Positions 53,336 through 64,000 of a DNA stretch of 64,000 bases are shown piece after piece. The stretch spans positions 11,866,641 through 11,930,640 of the forward strand of contig OX328131.1 in assembly GCA_946811695.1 (NCBI GenBank), given 5' to 3'. Origin of the DNA: Gonocerus acuteangulatus. Lineage: Eukaryota > Arthropoda > Insecta > Hemiptera > Coreidae. Position numbers and translations under genes: made by a program. The notes beneath the pieces are model-generated. The model was not told the DNA's origin and did no database searches. It saw only the letters and a program-made list of their open reading frames with translations. Numbering within the stretch: the stretch's first letter is position 1; each line of letters opens with the position of its first letter.

Positions 53336-54304
53336 TTCATCTTTGATATAAATATAAACACTGTTACATGAATGCATGAAAGCTCTGAATCATGGAATCT
53401 ATAGACAACCCCAACAATAGACCATAGAATAGTGTTAGACGCCCTCGAAATAATCTTTCAATCGCCCACCCTTGTTGAGAAGCGGGTTGTGTCGTGATGA
53501 AGTCTACCCTTCAATAGGGCGTGTGATGATGGAATGTTTCATATCAAAGTGCCTCTTTTGTACGTATCAAGGCCTTTTGTGCAAACCTCATTGTTTTGTT
53601 CAAGGTTATTTTCTTTATCTTTTTAACCTTTAGTGTAAACGGAAGGGCTTTCAATTTTTATTGGCGTTATCATAGCATATCATGCCGCACAATGTAGTAG
53701 CAATAAGAAAAAAACAAATTTATTAATGGGGATGCTGTGTGCCCAATTTACTTATATAGAATAAAAATTCTTACCCGTGTCGAGTTAGGAATTCACGATA
53801 GTAAAATGTTATCTATAACTTATTAGTACCAGGCCTTATTTTAAATCCTTCGTATACGGAAGGAGATGAAGTCGAAAAATTCCACTGGACACCATCAGTT
53901 TTCTTAATATCACTTGAGTTACCCCAAAACGATTAAAGAATGTTGCATTCTAATATTTAGTCAGTGGCAAGACTCTTGGACAGAGGCATGCGAAAGAAAA
54001 GCACATGTCTTCTGAAAACCCCTACCATAAAGTATCTAAAGACGTGGAGTTGAATGCTCTTTCTAAAGTGACAAAACTAAAAAAACAAAATGGAATATGT
54101 GTCACTCTTGCCTATGCAGGGGGAGTAGCATTAAGCCAGGAAGGAAGACACAAGTGCCCTCTGGTGTACAAGCTCTGAAGCTAGGTACACAGAGTTTTGA
54201 TGGTTGATAAAGAGATATTTACCATGTCTTTCACAGTCATAACTGAAAAACATGGAGTTTTGAGTTGGGTCGCTTTAGAAATACTAGTGCAATATGGTAG
54301 TCGG
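53336..54304. other. Stretch without a recognised gene
   Basis: No coding region, array or element ends supported. Confidence 0.4.
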
Positions 54305-54725
54305 CTAGATTTACACTAGCGGAAGTCAATCGGGCGAAACTTATTCGTTACGAGTGAAATTTTACACTACTCAATACAGAGCGAAATTCAGAGCGAAAAA
54401 TAGCACGACTGAGGCGAACCACCTTCAGTTCAGGTTTTGCCGCCAGCTCGTAGGCTTGTTTTGTCTTCCAGCCACTGCACCTGCGTTTTCCATCAAATCA
54501 TTGTCATTTTTAATCGACAAATGTAAGAAAAATCGCAATCCCGGAAGCTGGGATTTGGAAGAAGATTTTCCTGGTGCCCGATGAGCTGCAAACACTGTTC
54601 TTGATTCATCATCCCTCGCGCAACACCGGGGACGAAGTTAACACTGAGCGAAACTCGATGGGCGAAACCCTATGATGCGTGGACCAAAACCATCTAGGCT
54701 CGCGAAATTATCTGTCCCTAGTATA
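54305..54725. mobile_element. Possible MITE
   Basis: Weak inverted similarity between GGCTAGATTTACACTAGCGG and (inward) GGGTCTATACTAGGGACAG, with GGGCGAAAC/GAGCGAAA motifs repeated inside. GC-richer than its flanks. Uncertain. Confidence 0.3.
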
Positions 54726-55048
54726 GACCCTATTTAAGAAGCAATAATATAATCTTTAAAACACTGAAGTATACACCAGAACATATTTTTATTTTAGTGT
54801 ATCCACCTGTATTTTTATTTTATTTTGAACTTTACTTCCTCTACACTATAGTTTTGTTTTTTTTTTATTAGCATTCTTTAATTTTGTTGTCGCCTATAAA
54901 CCTATCCAATTATTTCTAACTTTTATTTTTTATGACTGTATTGTTCATTAAATAGATAACGTTTATATACAATACCAAATAAATAATAACTTATAAATAA
55001 ACCACAACAATCATAGTTTATTTAGGAGTTGAGTGTATTCTTATCAGA

Positions 55049-55205
55049 TCAGTCCCGTAACAGGCCACTGAGGGCCTAGAGGGGCAGATACTGTAGAAGT
55101 ATCTGATTCTTGACCTTATGACACACCAGGGAGATAGTGTGATCAGTACTATGCTGAGTTTTCCATTTGCAGATACCTATTAATTAATTAAAGGCTGGGT
55201 TTACC
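55049..55205 (-). mobile_element. tRNA-derived SINE, reversed partial copy
   Basis: Reverse complement of the SINE body: CAGTCCCGTAACAGGC, GAGGGGCAGATACTGTAGAA, GGGAGATAGTGTGATCAGTA, TTAATTAATTAAAGGCTGGG. Part of the middle is deleted. Confidence 0.85.
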
Positions 55206-55222
55206 TAGGGAAAAAAGTGTGT

Positions 55223-55510
55223 CTAAAAAAAATTAAATAAATTTGTCATCTTCTCGTAGGCACGACATTCAGTGAAGATATGTTTGATGGAAATTCTGAC
55301 ATCACAAGCTGGGCACTCTGGTGCTTCATTCCTCGACATCTGATAGGAATGTGTCAATTTTGTGTGGCCTATCCTGAGCCGAGCAAGGATTACCTCTGCT
55401 CTGCTATATTCCACTAAAGACGAACTCCTTAAAAATTCTTTGTTATTGATAATTCTTTGTATTATAGTATTAATCATTATTATGAACGCAAAATAACAAA
55501 AAAAAAACAA
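55223..55510 (-). pseudogene. LINE ORF2 C-terminal fragment
   Basis: Contains EVILARLRIGHTKLTHSYQM and the Cys-His cluster CPACDVRISIKHIFTECRAY. Same LINE type as 22090-22485 and 60890-61168. Truncated at both sides. Confidence 0.8.
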
Positions 55511-55545
55511 AACACTTTTTATGATAATGCAAAATTCAAATGATT

Positions 55546-55766
55546 AAAACCAAGAAAAATTCAGGAGTACAGAAAAGATATTCTTCCAGAAAATGCAATG
55601 AGCGGATGGAGACCGGAGAAAAATGGACCAACGGAAGACCTGACAGGGATGACGGAGGCAGTTGGATTCATAAGAAAAGGTAGAAATGAGAGGATGATGT
55701 CCGCTTCAGTGTTGTGATAAAAAAGTCGTCTTTTGACAAGAAGTAGTAATGTTGTTCTTATATTTC

Positions 55767-55808
<42 letters not shown>
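55546..55808 (+). pseudogene. Coding-like fragment followed by poly-A, possible retrocopy
   Basis: An open frame of about 57 codons (after a TGA, ending TGA near 55718) reads KIQEYRKDILPENAMSGWRP and continues as soluble, non-repetitive protein. About 50 bases later comes a run of about 41 A (55768-55808). A coding 3' end followed by a long A tract suggests a processed pseudogene or LINE 3' end. Family not recognised. Confidence 0.3.
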
Positions 55809-55809
<1 letters not shown>

Positions 55810-56044
55810 GTTTTGCATGATATGTTGTGAATAGTGTATTTGATTGGCCATAGATAGTGTGTTCATAGATAGAATGTCACATGTCTAAAAATCTTTAATT
55901 TGGTGTTTATTGTCCGTTGTTTAGTGTCTTGTCAAATAGTATTTTCATTTTTGCTTGAATAATAGCTATCCGAATCGTGAAACTGCAACATAATATTCTG
56001 TTCATTTGTAAGACAATGGAATATAAAATATGTTTACATAATTT

Positions 56045-56345
56045 AAGGTAAATTGTTGGACGTGTTCTGCTCAGTGGTAGAGAGCAGTAAACTCCATTTT
56101 GGGAGGACCTGAGTTTGAAACTCTGAAAGATTTTATCTTCTAGTGTCGTCATTTGAGGATCGGAATCGATGCACCAGACCAGCAATCCTAGCATTTAATG
56201 ATTACCAGCAAAGTGGAAGTTAGGCAGCCAGAGAATAATACGTACAACAGTATCTCCCTAGTGAACTGTGTAGTCAAGAATCAGATACCTCTACAGTATC
56301 TGCTCCTGTAGTACTTCGGTTACGGACCATCATTTTTTTCCCTAG
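56045..56345 (+). mobile_element. tRNA-derived SINE, diverged copy
   Basis: GCTCAGTGGTAGAGAGCA (A box) and CTGAGTTTGAAACTCTGA (B box), then TTTATCTTCTAGTGTCGTCA, ACAGTATCTCCCTAGTG and TCAGATACCTCTACAGTATC, in the order of the copy at 52987. More decayed than that copy. Confidence 0.85.
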
Positions 56346-57719
56346 GATATGTGTAACGAAAATTCTACGAATTGCTGGACGTTGGAAATGGATGTTGACA
56401 ATAAGAATTCTTGCTCCTATAACCTTAAATGTGCATTCAAGTCTCCAAAAAAGATTTGCCATAAAATAAAATATCTGTGAAAATATTGAAAGTTGTTGTT
56501 TCTCACTGGGAACATCACTTTTTACCAAAAATTTTCGATTATATAATTATATCCTAGGAATAAGATTAGAAAATAATCTGAACGCACAGGAGTCAAACTA
56601 AGCAAATTAATTTTGTTTATAACAATAATAATAATAATTTAAGTTGCTTCATCATATGTTAAAAATGAAAAAAGTCTGGTGTCAATGACCCTAGCAGTCG
56701 ATGCACCGAAAAATACAAAAAAATAAAAATAATAATAATTTAGGGCAAAGTAGATCGATTTGCTTTCCCCTTAAGGGGCTCTGATTCTATTGGTAATTTT
56801 TGTATTTTAAACTTAAGAAAAATTAGCTTGCGCTCTTTGCAGGTCTCTTATCCAAATAGGCTACCGGGCTTCGTATCACAGCATTCCATTTAATAGACAG
56901 AATATGGCAAATGTTATACGAAGCCAGTCAATGTTACGGGCCCTAAAGTTGGTAAACCTACAAGGGACTTCAATGTAGGTTAACCACTCTACATTAAACA
57001 ATATGGCAAACGCCGCCAGTGACTTGATTTTAAAACCTGAGTTTAATGCAGTAAATTCCTGCGCCTTTGAAAATATATAATGCCATGTCGTCTGCATTAT
57101 TTTTTGGCTACTGAAGATGGCTTAACTTGCATCCCCTATTAAGGACCTCAATAGTAAATGTTTGTCAGGTTAAAGATTTTAAAATTATTTCGCTGACAGT
57201 GCATACATATTGACAATTGCATAATACAAAACTGCATTCAGGGAATGGAATTTGAAGGTTTGATTGGAGAAATAGTAAAGCCATTAATTATTTTGCAAAG
57301 AATGTAGGATTGCAGGAATTGGTTTCGGAACGCCAAATGTTCATTAAAGTTGATACTCAGTCGTCTCTTAATTTGGATTGGGAGTTTTTGGGGTTTCTTG
57401 ATTAGGCACTTCAGAAGTTTACATTGCCTTCTAGGTTATATAGGTTGTTTCTTCATAATCAAGTAGAGGATTTGTCACGAACCAGGGCTGTGTTAATATT
57501 ACATTACTTGTTGAGTTCCTTTTGGCCTTTAGTGAGTCATGGTTAAATTCGATTGAGGTGATCTTGTAGATTAGGGCTGGATTACGAGGGTAGGATGGCT
57601 CTGACGTTGGTCGTACAAGAAATATGGTCAAGAATGTGTGCCGACAAGGAAGAGGATGTGATTGAGAACTCAACTCTTTCAAACAGCGGGTTGAGGAGTG
57701 AATATTAGGGATGTAGCAG
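56346..57719. other. Stretch without a recognised gene
   Basis: 56690 carries a small piece of SINE body (GACCCTAGCAGTCGATG). No convincing coding region. Confidence 0.4.
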
Positions 57720-57850
57720 AGAAACAAGTACCCGTTATCGAGAAAGGCTTGGTTGATTCAGAAATATTTGTACCATGCTAAGGACAATGGAGCTAAATTC
57801 TTTTTGTTCGCAGGAATGAGAGATGGAATCAAGAAGTCTGTGGATTGTGA

Positions 57851-57907
<57 letters not shown>

Positions 57908-58019
57908 CTGAGGTGGAAGAATCAGGCAATGGCATAGAGTAGTTTGACAAGAAGTTTTTCAAAACATTTATGCCGATAGTATTAGGAAAAGTGGAGAGGT
58001 TTACCTCAATTATCCACAA
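57720..58019 (-). pseudogene. Very decayed RT-like fragment
   Basis: The minus strand reads TFPNTIGINVLKNFLSNY and, after a 50-base poly-A/T tract (57851-57902), HRLLDSISHSCEQKEFSSIV. These fall in the order of the jockey-type RT segment before its first catalytic Asp (compare DHQFGSRTQHSTTQRMLRGL .. CSSVFLDVAQAF at 24850-24990). Low confidence. Confidence 0.3.
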
Positions 58020-58320
58020 TTTTAATTTAGAAGAATATTGATAATACTGAGAATTGGTTTGTTTTAACAGAATAGTTTAAATAAACGAAATGGAATTGCA
58101 CAATTTATGTAGGGCGATGCATAATGACTGTTATTTTCTGATAAACCCGACTACACGTGCTTGGATTATATTGTATTTTGTATAATCGAAATTGTATCGG
58201 AATTGTATCTTATATGGGCAAGGTGTATCATGATAACCAGAAAAATCGGAATGATGATTAAAACTGGTAATTCATTGTGCTGGTTTTAAGAAATTTAAAT
58301 GAACGAACATAGTATATCTA

Positions 58321-58323
<3 letters not shown>

Positions 58324-58386
<63 letters not shown>
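58324..58386. repeat. CA / TA microsatellite
   Basis: About 18 CA units then about 13 TA units, next to the Helitron-like repeat. Confidence 0.97.
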
Positions 58387-58402
58387 GGGAAGTTAGTTAT
58401 AT

Positions 58403-58810
58403 GTAAATCACGTGTCTGTCTGTTTATCTGTTTCCTTATACAAATCCACACCGTTTGAACGATTTTGACCAAACTTGGAACACTGGTAGCTCTTGATCTG
58501 GGAAGTCTCGTAGGCTAGGTCAAAACAATCTACCAGCTGTTTGTCTGTATGTTTGTTCCTTATTCAAATCCACACCGCTTAACCGATTTTGACAAAACAC
58601 ATGTAGGTCTTGATTCCGAGAGAGTCATAGGCTAGGTTAAAATTGTCTAGTACTCATAGTTCGGAGGACACGGGTTCGAAACTATGAACCCAAATAGTTG
58701 CAGATTTGCGTTATTAGATTATAATATTGTTTATTTAGTTTCTAATTTATTTTTGGTTTTGAAGATGCAGAAAGTAGTAGTAGCATAGCACGCAGGGTAA
58801 CAGCTTTATT
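58403..58810 (+). mobile_element. Helitron-like repeat, compact copy
   Basis: Begins near TCACGTGTCTGTCTGTTTA, has two internal units (ATCCACACCGTTTGAACGAT and ATCCACACCGCTTAACCGAT), then a TTAGTTTCTAATTTATTTTT tail and GCAGAAAGTAGTAGTAGCAT..CACGCAGGGTAACAGC. It is the simple form of the 7031-8564 region, showing the 55-bp array is an expansion of its 3' end. Confidence 0.75.
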
Positions 58811-58879
58811 TTAAAAATGCCTTCCTTATGAAACTGTTCAATTTAAGAAACTTCTTTGAGAAAGATCCTTTTTCTCAAG

Positions 58880-59205
58880 GTAGCCAGAAACGTTTAGTTC
58901 AAATCTCAAGGCAGAGACTGCACAATTTGGCCTCAAGGTTCAGACCGAACAGGTCTAGCACACACACAATAAGTTAATAAACCTTAAGGCAGGGACTGCA
59001 CAGTCCAGACCCACTGAATATGACGCTAATATCCTCTTGTCCACACACATCAGGCCCGGCCTGCACTGTCCCAGCCTCATTGGTCTGTACAGTTAATCTA
59101 TTGGTTTTATCATTCTACTTCGATGGACTGTACGGTTCAACCCTGGCCTCAAGGATGTCCCATACACGGTGAGGAATATCTCAAGATTTGGACTACACAG
59201 TCCCA
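58880..59205 (+). repeat. Dispersed repeat G, copy of 25115-25440
   Basis: Same order of blocks as the first copy, about 85% similar by eye. Confidence 0.75.
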
Positions 59206-59260
59206 TACGTTTTCACACACTTTTTAGGTAGTCAATGCAGTTTTTAGGTATTTCGCTAGA

Positions 59261-59425
59261 TCAATCATCGTCTGATTCAATCCTGCTACATCCTTCAGCA
59301 TTTTCTTTTGACGAGTCAGTATCGTCTCCCTCATTTTCTAATGACAGTTCTTGAAGTGGATCATGTGGTAAACTACACTTACATTGGCTAATTACATATA
59401 CATCGGTAACATAAAATTTAAATAA
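59261..59425 (-). other. Short coding-like frame, unknown
   Basis: 54 codons open between stops; includes LPHDPLQELSLENEGDD and ends SRIESDDD with a stop. The acidic end looks protein-like, but there is no start codon, family or second copy to support it. Confidence 0.2.
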
Positions 59426-59429
59426 TCAC

Positions 59430-60170
59430 TTATAGTTTCTGTTCTAAAAATTGAAAAGTAATTACAAGAACGAAACTGCAATAAACACTGGAAAATTGTT
59501 CCCTTTCTTAGAGTCCGATTAATATTCCCTTCCGCGCCCTTTCATGATCCAAGAAAGTAAATATTTACATTTTACCTTAATCCTACTAATAATAGACAGT
59601 ATGTAGTAAGTGATTTGTAAAATATCTGTTTGAATTTTGTCCACCTAAAATGTGATTTTCGCCCACTGTGCGCCGCGGATTCTTCAGCTTCTATCTGACT
59701 GCCTAAACTAAATTTAAATTTGCATTAAAAGGGGGAACTAAAAGTCTCAAGACAGTAAAGTAGAAGCTTAAGGCTTATCGAGAAAAAATATTGGGAAGTG
59801 GAACTTTGTGGAACTTTTTTTTAAACCTTACTCAAACTTGAGTAATTAACAAAATATGAAGAATCTAGTAATAATTTCATTAATATTTTTTTTTCTTTGA
59901 TATGCCTTTCTGTTATTAGATATATATTATGTATTTATAAAGAACATACCACTAGGTAATAAATCCATTGTAAAAAGGAGTTTTAAAATTTGCACACAAT
60001 TTTTAAAACACAACTTAAAAGGAACAAGACTAAACAGAGGAAGTGGAAGAGACTAGCAGTGGTTGCCTTCCTTATTGTTTTAAACAGGTTTGGGTTAAAA
60101 TAGAAAAAAAATTGTTCTGTTTTTAATGAATAGAAGACTTGAGCACGTTTTGACACGTAAATTGACTTTC
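59430..60170. other. Stretch without a recognised gene
   Basis: The motif CGCCCACTGTGCGCCG at 59663 recurs at 60174 (one change) and, diverged, at 61238. No gene. Confidence 0.4.
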
Positions 60171-60174
60171 TTCG

Positions 60175-60256
60175 CCCAGTGTGCGCCGTTGGGGATCGGA
60201 CCCACCATCTCCCGCTTATGAATCTAAGGCGCTAGCCACTAGACCACGGGAGACCC
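60175..60256 (-). mobile_element. tRNA-like sequence, probably a SINE head
   Basis: The minus strand has CGTGGTCTAGTGGCTAGCGC (A box), a CAT anticodon-position triplet in TTCATAA, and GTGGGTCCGATCCCC (B box). The acceptor stem and anticodon stem do not pair, so a functional tRNA is unlikely. Confidence 0.5.
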
Positions 60257-60889
60257 CAATTATAAGGATTGTATATGAATTTAAGCATACTAAAAATATT
60301 GGCTCAAAATAATGACGCAAACAAAACGATAAGATTAACCCCGAACAAGTGGAGATATGCTTGAAAATCGTCCAGTATTCAAGTTGTAGTTTTGGATTAG
60401 ACACACTAACCCCAATATTTATGTTAATCTTAAACGATACAAACAGTTCCCCAGCTCTGTAATGAGACTACAATTAGTAACCCATTACTACAGTTGCTAT
60501 ATTTAGAAGAGAGGTGATATAATCTTAGTTCTACGTTAGTTTCGCGTGTCGGCGGTTGAAATTCATGAATACTTTAGACCCGTGCAACTATAGTGACCAT
60601 AAGGTAGTTTGGCGGGACATAACCACCTTATCGTGACTTGGAGCAGTTACTCATCCCAGGCCAAACTTTTTACTTAGTTATATTAAAACTAGTCCCTCTA
60701 TTAGTATTTCATATTTTGAGTGATGGCGAAAACAATTTTATCTTTTAAAATGTTGGCTTAAACCCAATCGATAATCTCAAGGTCGAAGTAATTTATACCA
60801 ATTTCATGACAATCACTTTTTTTTTTTTTTGTTTTACATGTCTTTATGAAACATAATTCATCAAATATCAATATACCCGCTCGACAAAT

Positions 60890-61168
60890 TAAACGAGAAG
60901 GTGAGAAGAAGTAGTGTTGGCCAGACTAAGGATAGGCCACACACGTATAACTCATGAGTACCTTATGACCAAGTCTGATAAACCATTGTGCCAAATTTGT
61001 AACGAAGATCTTCGGACAGTTCAACATATACTGACAGACTGTCTTTTGAGACAAGACTTGGAAATTCCACGAGACATAAGCCAACTACTCAGGCACCATA
61101 TCAACCTTTATAGGTTAACATTTAGATGGTATCTGTGTTTGATTACCCCTTGGGTTGTAACACTATAA
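60890..61168 (+). pseudogene. LINE ORF2 C-terminal fragment, plus strand
   Basis: Contains VLARLRIGHTRITHEYLM and CQICNEDLRTVQHILTDC (Cys-His cluster). It stops at 61166, followed by an A-rich 3' end (61167-61200). Third copy of this LINE type in the window. Confidence 0.8.
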
Positions 61169-61603
61169 AAAAAATATAATAAAAATAAAAATATCAAAAT
61201 ATTTAGAGGCTGTAGCCTTTTTTGAAAAACGAATGTCGTTTGGCCCCACTGTGCGTCGTGGCAAGTGCGTCAGTAGATAGCTGGCCTTTCTTTCTATCCC
61301 CACTACTCCGAGCCTTGTCCTATACCCTTCTTATTTGGTTTAGGACCTCATTACGTATTCCCGGTTAGGTTTGCGGGTCTGGTATCGTATGATACTGAAT
61401 GCACCCAAAAAATTCCTACAGCGGGCCCGTTGTCGTTGTTTATTGACTAAATTGTAATTAATCCACTAAAAGTACGCATTTACAAAATTGTGTTCACTTA
61501 TTTATTTATTTATTATTTCATGTGTTTGCCGAAATAACTACACAAAACACACATTTTTTCTTTCTAATCCATCGGTCTTGAAAGTGTTAATTACGATTAT
61601 AAT

Positions 61604-62475
61604 GATATTCGGGGTATTTTGCGAAGACCACATCCAGTTACTTTTGAAGTAGCAGTAGTGATTGTATCAGTGATTCAGCGCATGCGCATAACTCCTTTGC
61701 CTTCCTATTGGAGTATTCCGATGAGCAATCGTATTGGTTCTTGCTGGGATTAAAGTAACCTTCAACAGTGAATTAGCTTTTGTTTATGAAAAAGCTCTGC
61801 TTATGTTAGTGAGAAAAAATGGGTCTTTTACAATTAGTTCGTGATGTTCCTGACAAAGAAAAAGCTATTGGTTTCTTACTCGGAAAAATTAATAGTATTC
61901 TATTAATTTTAGCGACTTGGATTGACTAGAGTTTTGATATCTTCTTGAGCGCGCGTAGTGAGCGGAAACCCATAGCACGTATGCCCATAATGCTAAATAA
62001 ATGTAAAATATCCTAAAAGAGAGAGAGAGAAAAGAGATAAAATATGTGTGTTTACAAATATCATTGTTTATGTTATCCTTCATAACCTGCAAAACAGTTA
62101 ACTTTAATGCTTAATAACTTTTTTCATAGTTGAGAGAATTGATTTTGATCATATTAACCTTTTTATTAATAAATATTGCTTGCCATTATCTAATATGAAT
62201 TATAACCGTAGATAACGAGTCAAGTAGTAATAGATAACCAGGAAAGAACCTGTAAGCTAATTAGTAAGGTTATTAGCGAGTACGAGTAACTGTTATTTAT
62301 TTATTTATTGAGATGTCACAACGAAGCGATATGCTCTTTAGGTCAATGTGCGAACAAAGCTAACAATTATACAGCACCGTACAAACATGTCTGACAAATA
62401 AAGTAACTGTTATAAATCACTACTGCTACTTCGAAAGTAACTGGATGTGGTCTTCGCAAAAAGACCCGATATTCG
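61604..62475. mobile_element. Inverted-repeat element with 59-bp arms
   Basis: GATATTCGGGGTATTTTGCG..GACCACATCCAGTTACTTTT..GAAGTAGCAGTAGTGATT on the left is mirrored at 62416-62475. No target duplication identified and no protein. It contains a half copy of the hairpin element at 61885-61995. Confidence 0.7.
61885..61995. repeat. Half copy of the 50271-50452 hairpin element
   Basis: AATTAATAGTATTCTATTAA centre, then CGACTTGGATTGACTAGAGT, TTTGATATCTTCTTGAGCG and AGCGGAAACCCATAGCACGT; the left arm is missing. Confidence 0.75.
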
Positions 62476-62479
62476 TAAG

Positions 62480-62718
62480 CATATTTATTTTGTGATTATA
62501 ATAGTAATAATGATTATGAATATGATTATGCCATACTCTAGCTAAGATGATGGATTTCCTACAAGTCGACCATTTGTGTGTATTTATCAACTATTCCTGA
62601 TATACAAAGCAATTTGTTTTGTAGAGATACTGAAGAACCTGAATCCAATTAAATCTCGATCCTTTGCTACGGCTCCCTGAACTGATTGCTGTCCACTTAT
62701 TGTTTGACTTCCTGAAAC
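62480..62718. other. Stretch without a recognised gene
   Basis: No feature supported. Confidence 0.4.
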
Positions 62719-62901
62719 TTGTTTCCTATTCATCCTTTCCGGGGAACAACCCCTACAACTTCCCAGTCATGGCTTCCGCCATCTAACTTGTTCAGGTCTA
62801 TCATTAGGAGTCGTACTTCACCACAAGGAAGCGTCTCAACTCCCAGTTCTGGACCTAGGTTTGTTTGTAGGTATCATTCGAAACTTCATGATTCGACCTA
62901 A
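62719..62901 (+). pseudogene. Possible gypsy Gag C-terminal fragment
   Basis: A proline/serine-rich frame ends RFVCRYHSKLHDST, which resembles the CxYHxxF Cys-His knuckle start of Gag (compare CYYHHRFKENARKC at 12800-12850). No LTR or pol nearby. Confidence 0.35.
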
Positions 62902-62974
62902 TAATGATCTAAACTTGAAATTATTGACAAACATGAAAGCTTGACAGTAACTATATTTCATTGATTTGTTACGA

Positions 62975-63100
62975 GTTCCTTTCCTACTCCATAGGGAGGA
63001 AACCCGCTTGTGACGTCAAACCGAACATGAAATCCGGAAGTACCGACAAGAAAATATCAAGTGTCCCTTAGATCACGAGAATAAAAGTAGCTTAAATTTT
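62975..63100 (+). repeat. Repeat family A, decayed fragment
   Basis: CTACTCCATAGGGAGGAAAC, CCGCTTGTGACGTCA and GAAATCCGGAAGTACCGAC follow the order of 70-170, diverged. Confidence 0.55.
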
Positions 63101-63182
63101 ATTGTTATGAGAAAAACAAAAAAAAAAAGTCTTTGAGTTCTCTCAGTGTTTAAACATGCTGTATCTTTCGCAGTGGATATTT

Positions 63183-63562
63183 GAGTGGCTTAATATCAAA
63201 GACTGACACCTGACATTTTCTGAATGTTGAGAAAATCACCTTTTATGTTTGCAAGTTATAGTGAATATTTTTTTGAAAATATTTATTTCATAATTAGGTT
63301 TATATGTTTGAAATTGATATTGTTCTGTTTCTGATATCAATACCACTCAAGCAATAAGTGAAAATTACCTTTGAACCAATAGGGTGATTGGTAGATGTTC
63401 TTTTGTGAAAAAAACCTCCACAGCAGGAGTCCGTTTTTGAAACAAAGCATCTACTTTGAAGCCAGGAATTACATGTTTACGTCCGTTTTTTACAGAAACT
63501 GATTTCATCATTGAAAAGAGCAGACAAAAACCTATAGGAATCCACTCCTAACTCAATTTCTT
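63183..63562 (-). mobile_element. MITE, reversed copy of 24226-24634
   Basis: Starts GAGTGGCTTAATATCAAAGA and follows the reverse complement of the first copy through TGATATTGTTCTGTTTCTGA to CCTATAGGAATCCACTCCTA. The far inverted end is lost. Confidence 0.85.
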
Positions 63563-64000
63563 CCTTACATATTCAATTTTAAACTTGCTCCCAGTGATAT
63601 AAAAAAAAAACTCTTCAATTTGAGTAAACTCTTATTTAGCATTTATCATAGAAATAAAAATTGTGGGGAAGCGTGGCTGTCAGCCACCTTTCCTTCTTAC
63701 AATTAGAAAAGACACAGCGATCTAGACTCAATGGGTAAAGCATTATTTTTTTCTAGGTTTCCCCTTTATTTTTTCAATTACAAAGTAAAATGAATATAAA
63801 AATATGTAGTTATGGCAGAATATGAAAAAATATAGATTTTTGACAAAATATGTAAAATAAAAACCTGTTTAAATGCTTTAAAATAACTTAAAACGTGCAG
63901 TATTCCATCAAAAATTTCGATTTAAGAATAAGAAAAAAATATGGAAATACATGAACATCCGTTCCCTAGTAATAAACTACGCAGCATAATACGCAATGAT
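63563..64000. other. Stretch without a recognised gene
   Basis: AT-rich, no coding region or repeat recognised. Confidence 0.4.

Noticed and set aside
60175..60256. tRNA-Met gene on the minus strand
   Set aside because: The CAT triplet is in place, but acceptor and anticodon stems do not form; kept only as a tRNA-like SINE head.
34051..64000. Third coding exon of the Ras gene (G5 SAK motif)
   Set aside because: Looked for an acceptor followed by a phase-2 continuation with a Cys-Ser-Ala-Lys block; none was convincing, so none is reported.

Overview
This window reads as AT-rich intergenic and intronic DNA from an animal nuclear genome, most likely an arthropod (insect). The evidence is a spliced Ras-type gene with GT-AG introns, R1-, jockey- and I-like LINE remnants, Tc1/mariner elements, tRNA- and 5S-derived SINEs, a Penelope-like end, and very dense TA microsatellites. 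Nothing bacterial is present. The species cannot be fixed from the sequence.

Host gene. Only one host gene is well supported: two coding exons of a Ras-family small GTPase on the + strand (5460-5624 and 33773-34050), joined in phase across a 28.1-kb intron. The rest of the gene (5' UTR, G5 region, C-terminus) lies outside the window or was not found. Everything between the exons is layered transposons and tandem repeats. Everything after 34050 is either the next intron or the 3' flank.

Layout. 1-5450: repeat family A interrupted by a PIF/Harbinger-like element, a 44/47-bp tandem array, a Penelope-like end with a possible hammerhead ribozyme, SINEs. 5455-9250: Ras exon, Helitron-like repeats and two arrays (124-bp and 55-bp units) built from Helitron-like ends. 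9254-13970: an apparently intact Ty3/gypsy retrotransposon on the minus strand with both LTRs and open gag and pol. 15024-18923: a Tc1-like element broken by a second transposon that itself contains further repeats. 21200-28250: remnants of several LINEs, two of them split by small elements with clear 4-bp target duplications. 28777-33400: two related cut-and-paste transposons (CACTG and CACAG ends, 3-bp TAA duplications) encoding the same cysteine-rich protein family, the second sitting inside a Helitron-like element that carries an exon-like coding segment. 33427-35431: a 5S-derived SINE, the second Ras exon, fold-back elements. 36125-52000: Helitron-like, hAT, mariner, R1-LINE and fold-back elements, plus satellite arrays of 37- and 44-bp units. 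52987-64000: SINEs, LINE 3' ends, further Helitron-like and inverted-repeat elements.

How the parts relate. Many insertions can be read directly because a second, uninterrupted copy of the target exists in the window, giving exact breakpoints and target-site duplications. The most interesting candidates are the pair of CMC-like (CACTA/Mirage/Chapaev-type) transposons at 28777-32710, the exon-shaped segment carried by the Helitron-like repeat, the tandem arrays made from Helitron 3' ends, an element with clustered 20-bp perfect palindromes at 49743-50703, and the ribozyme-like Penelope end. No CRISPR array, intact tRNA gene or rRNA gene was seen.
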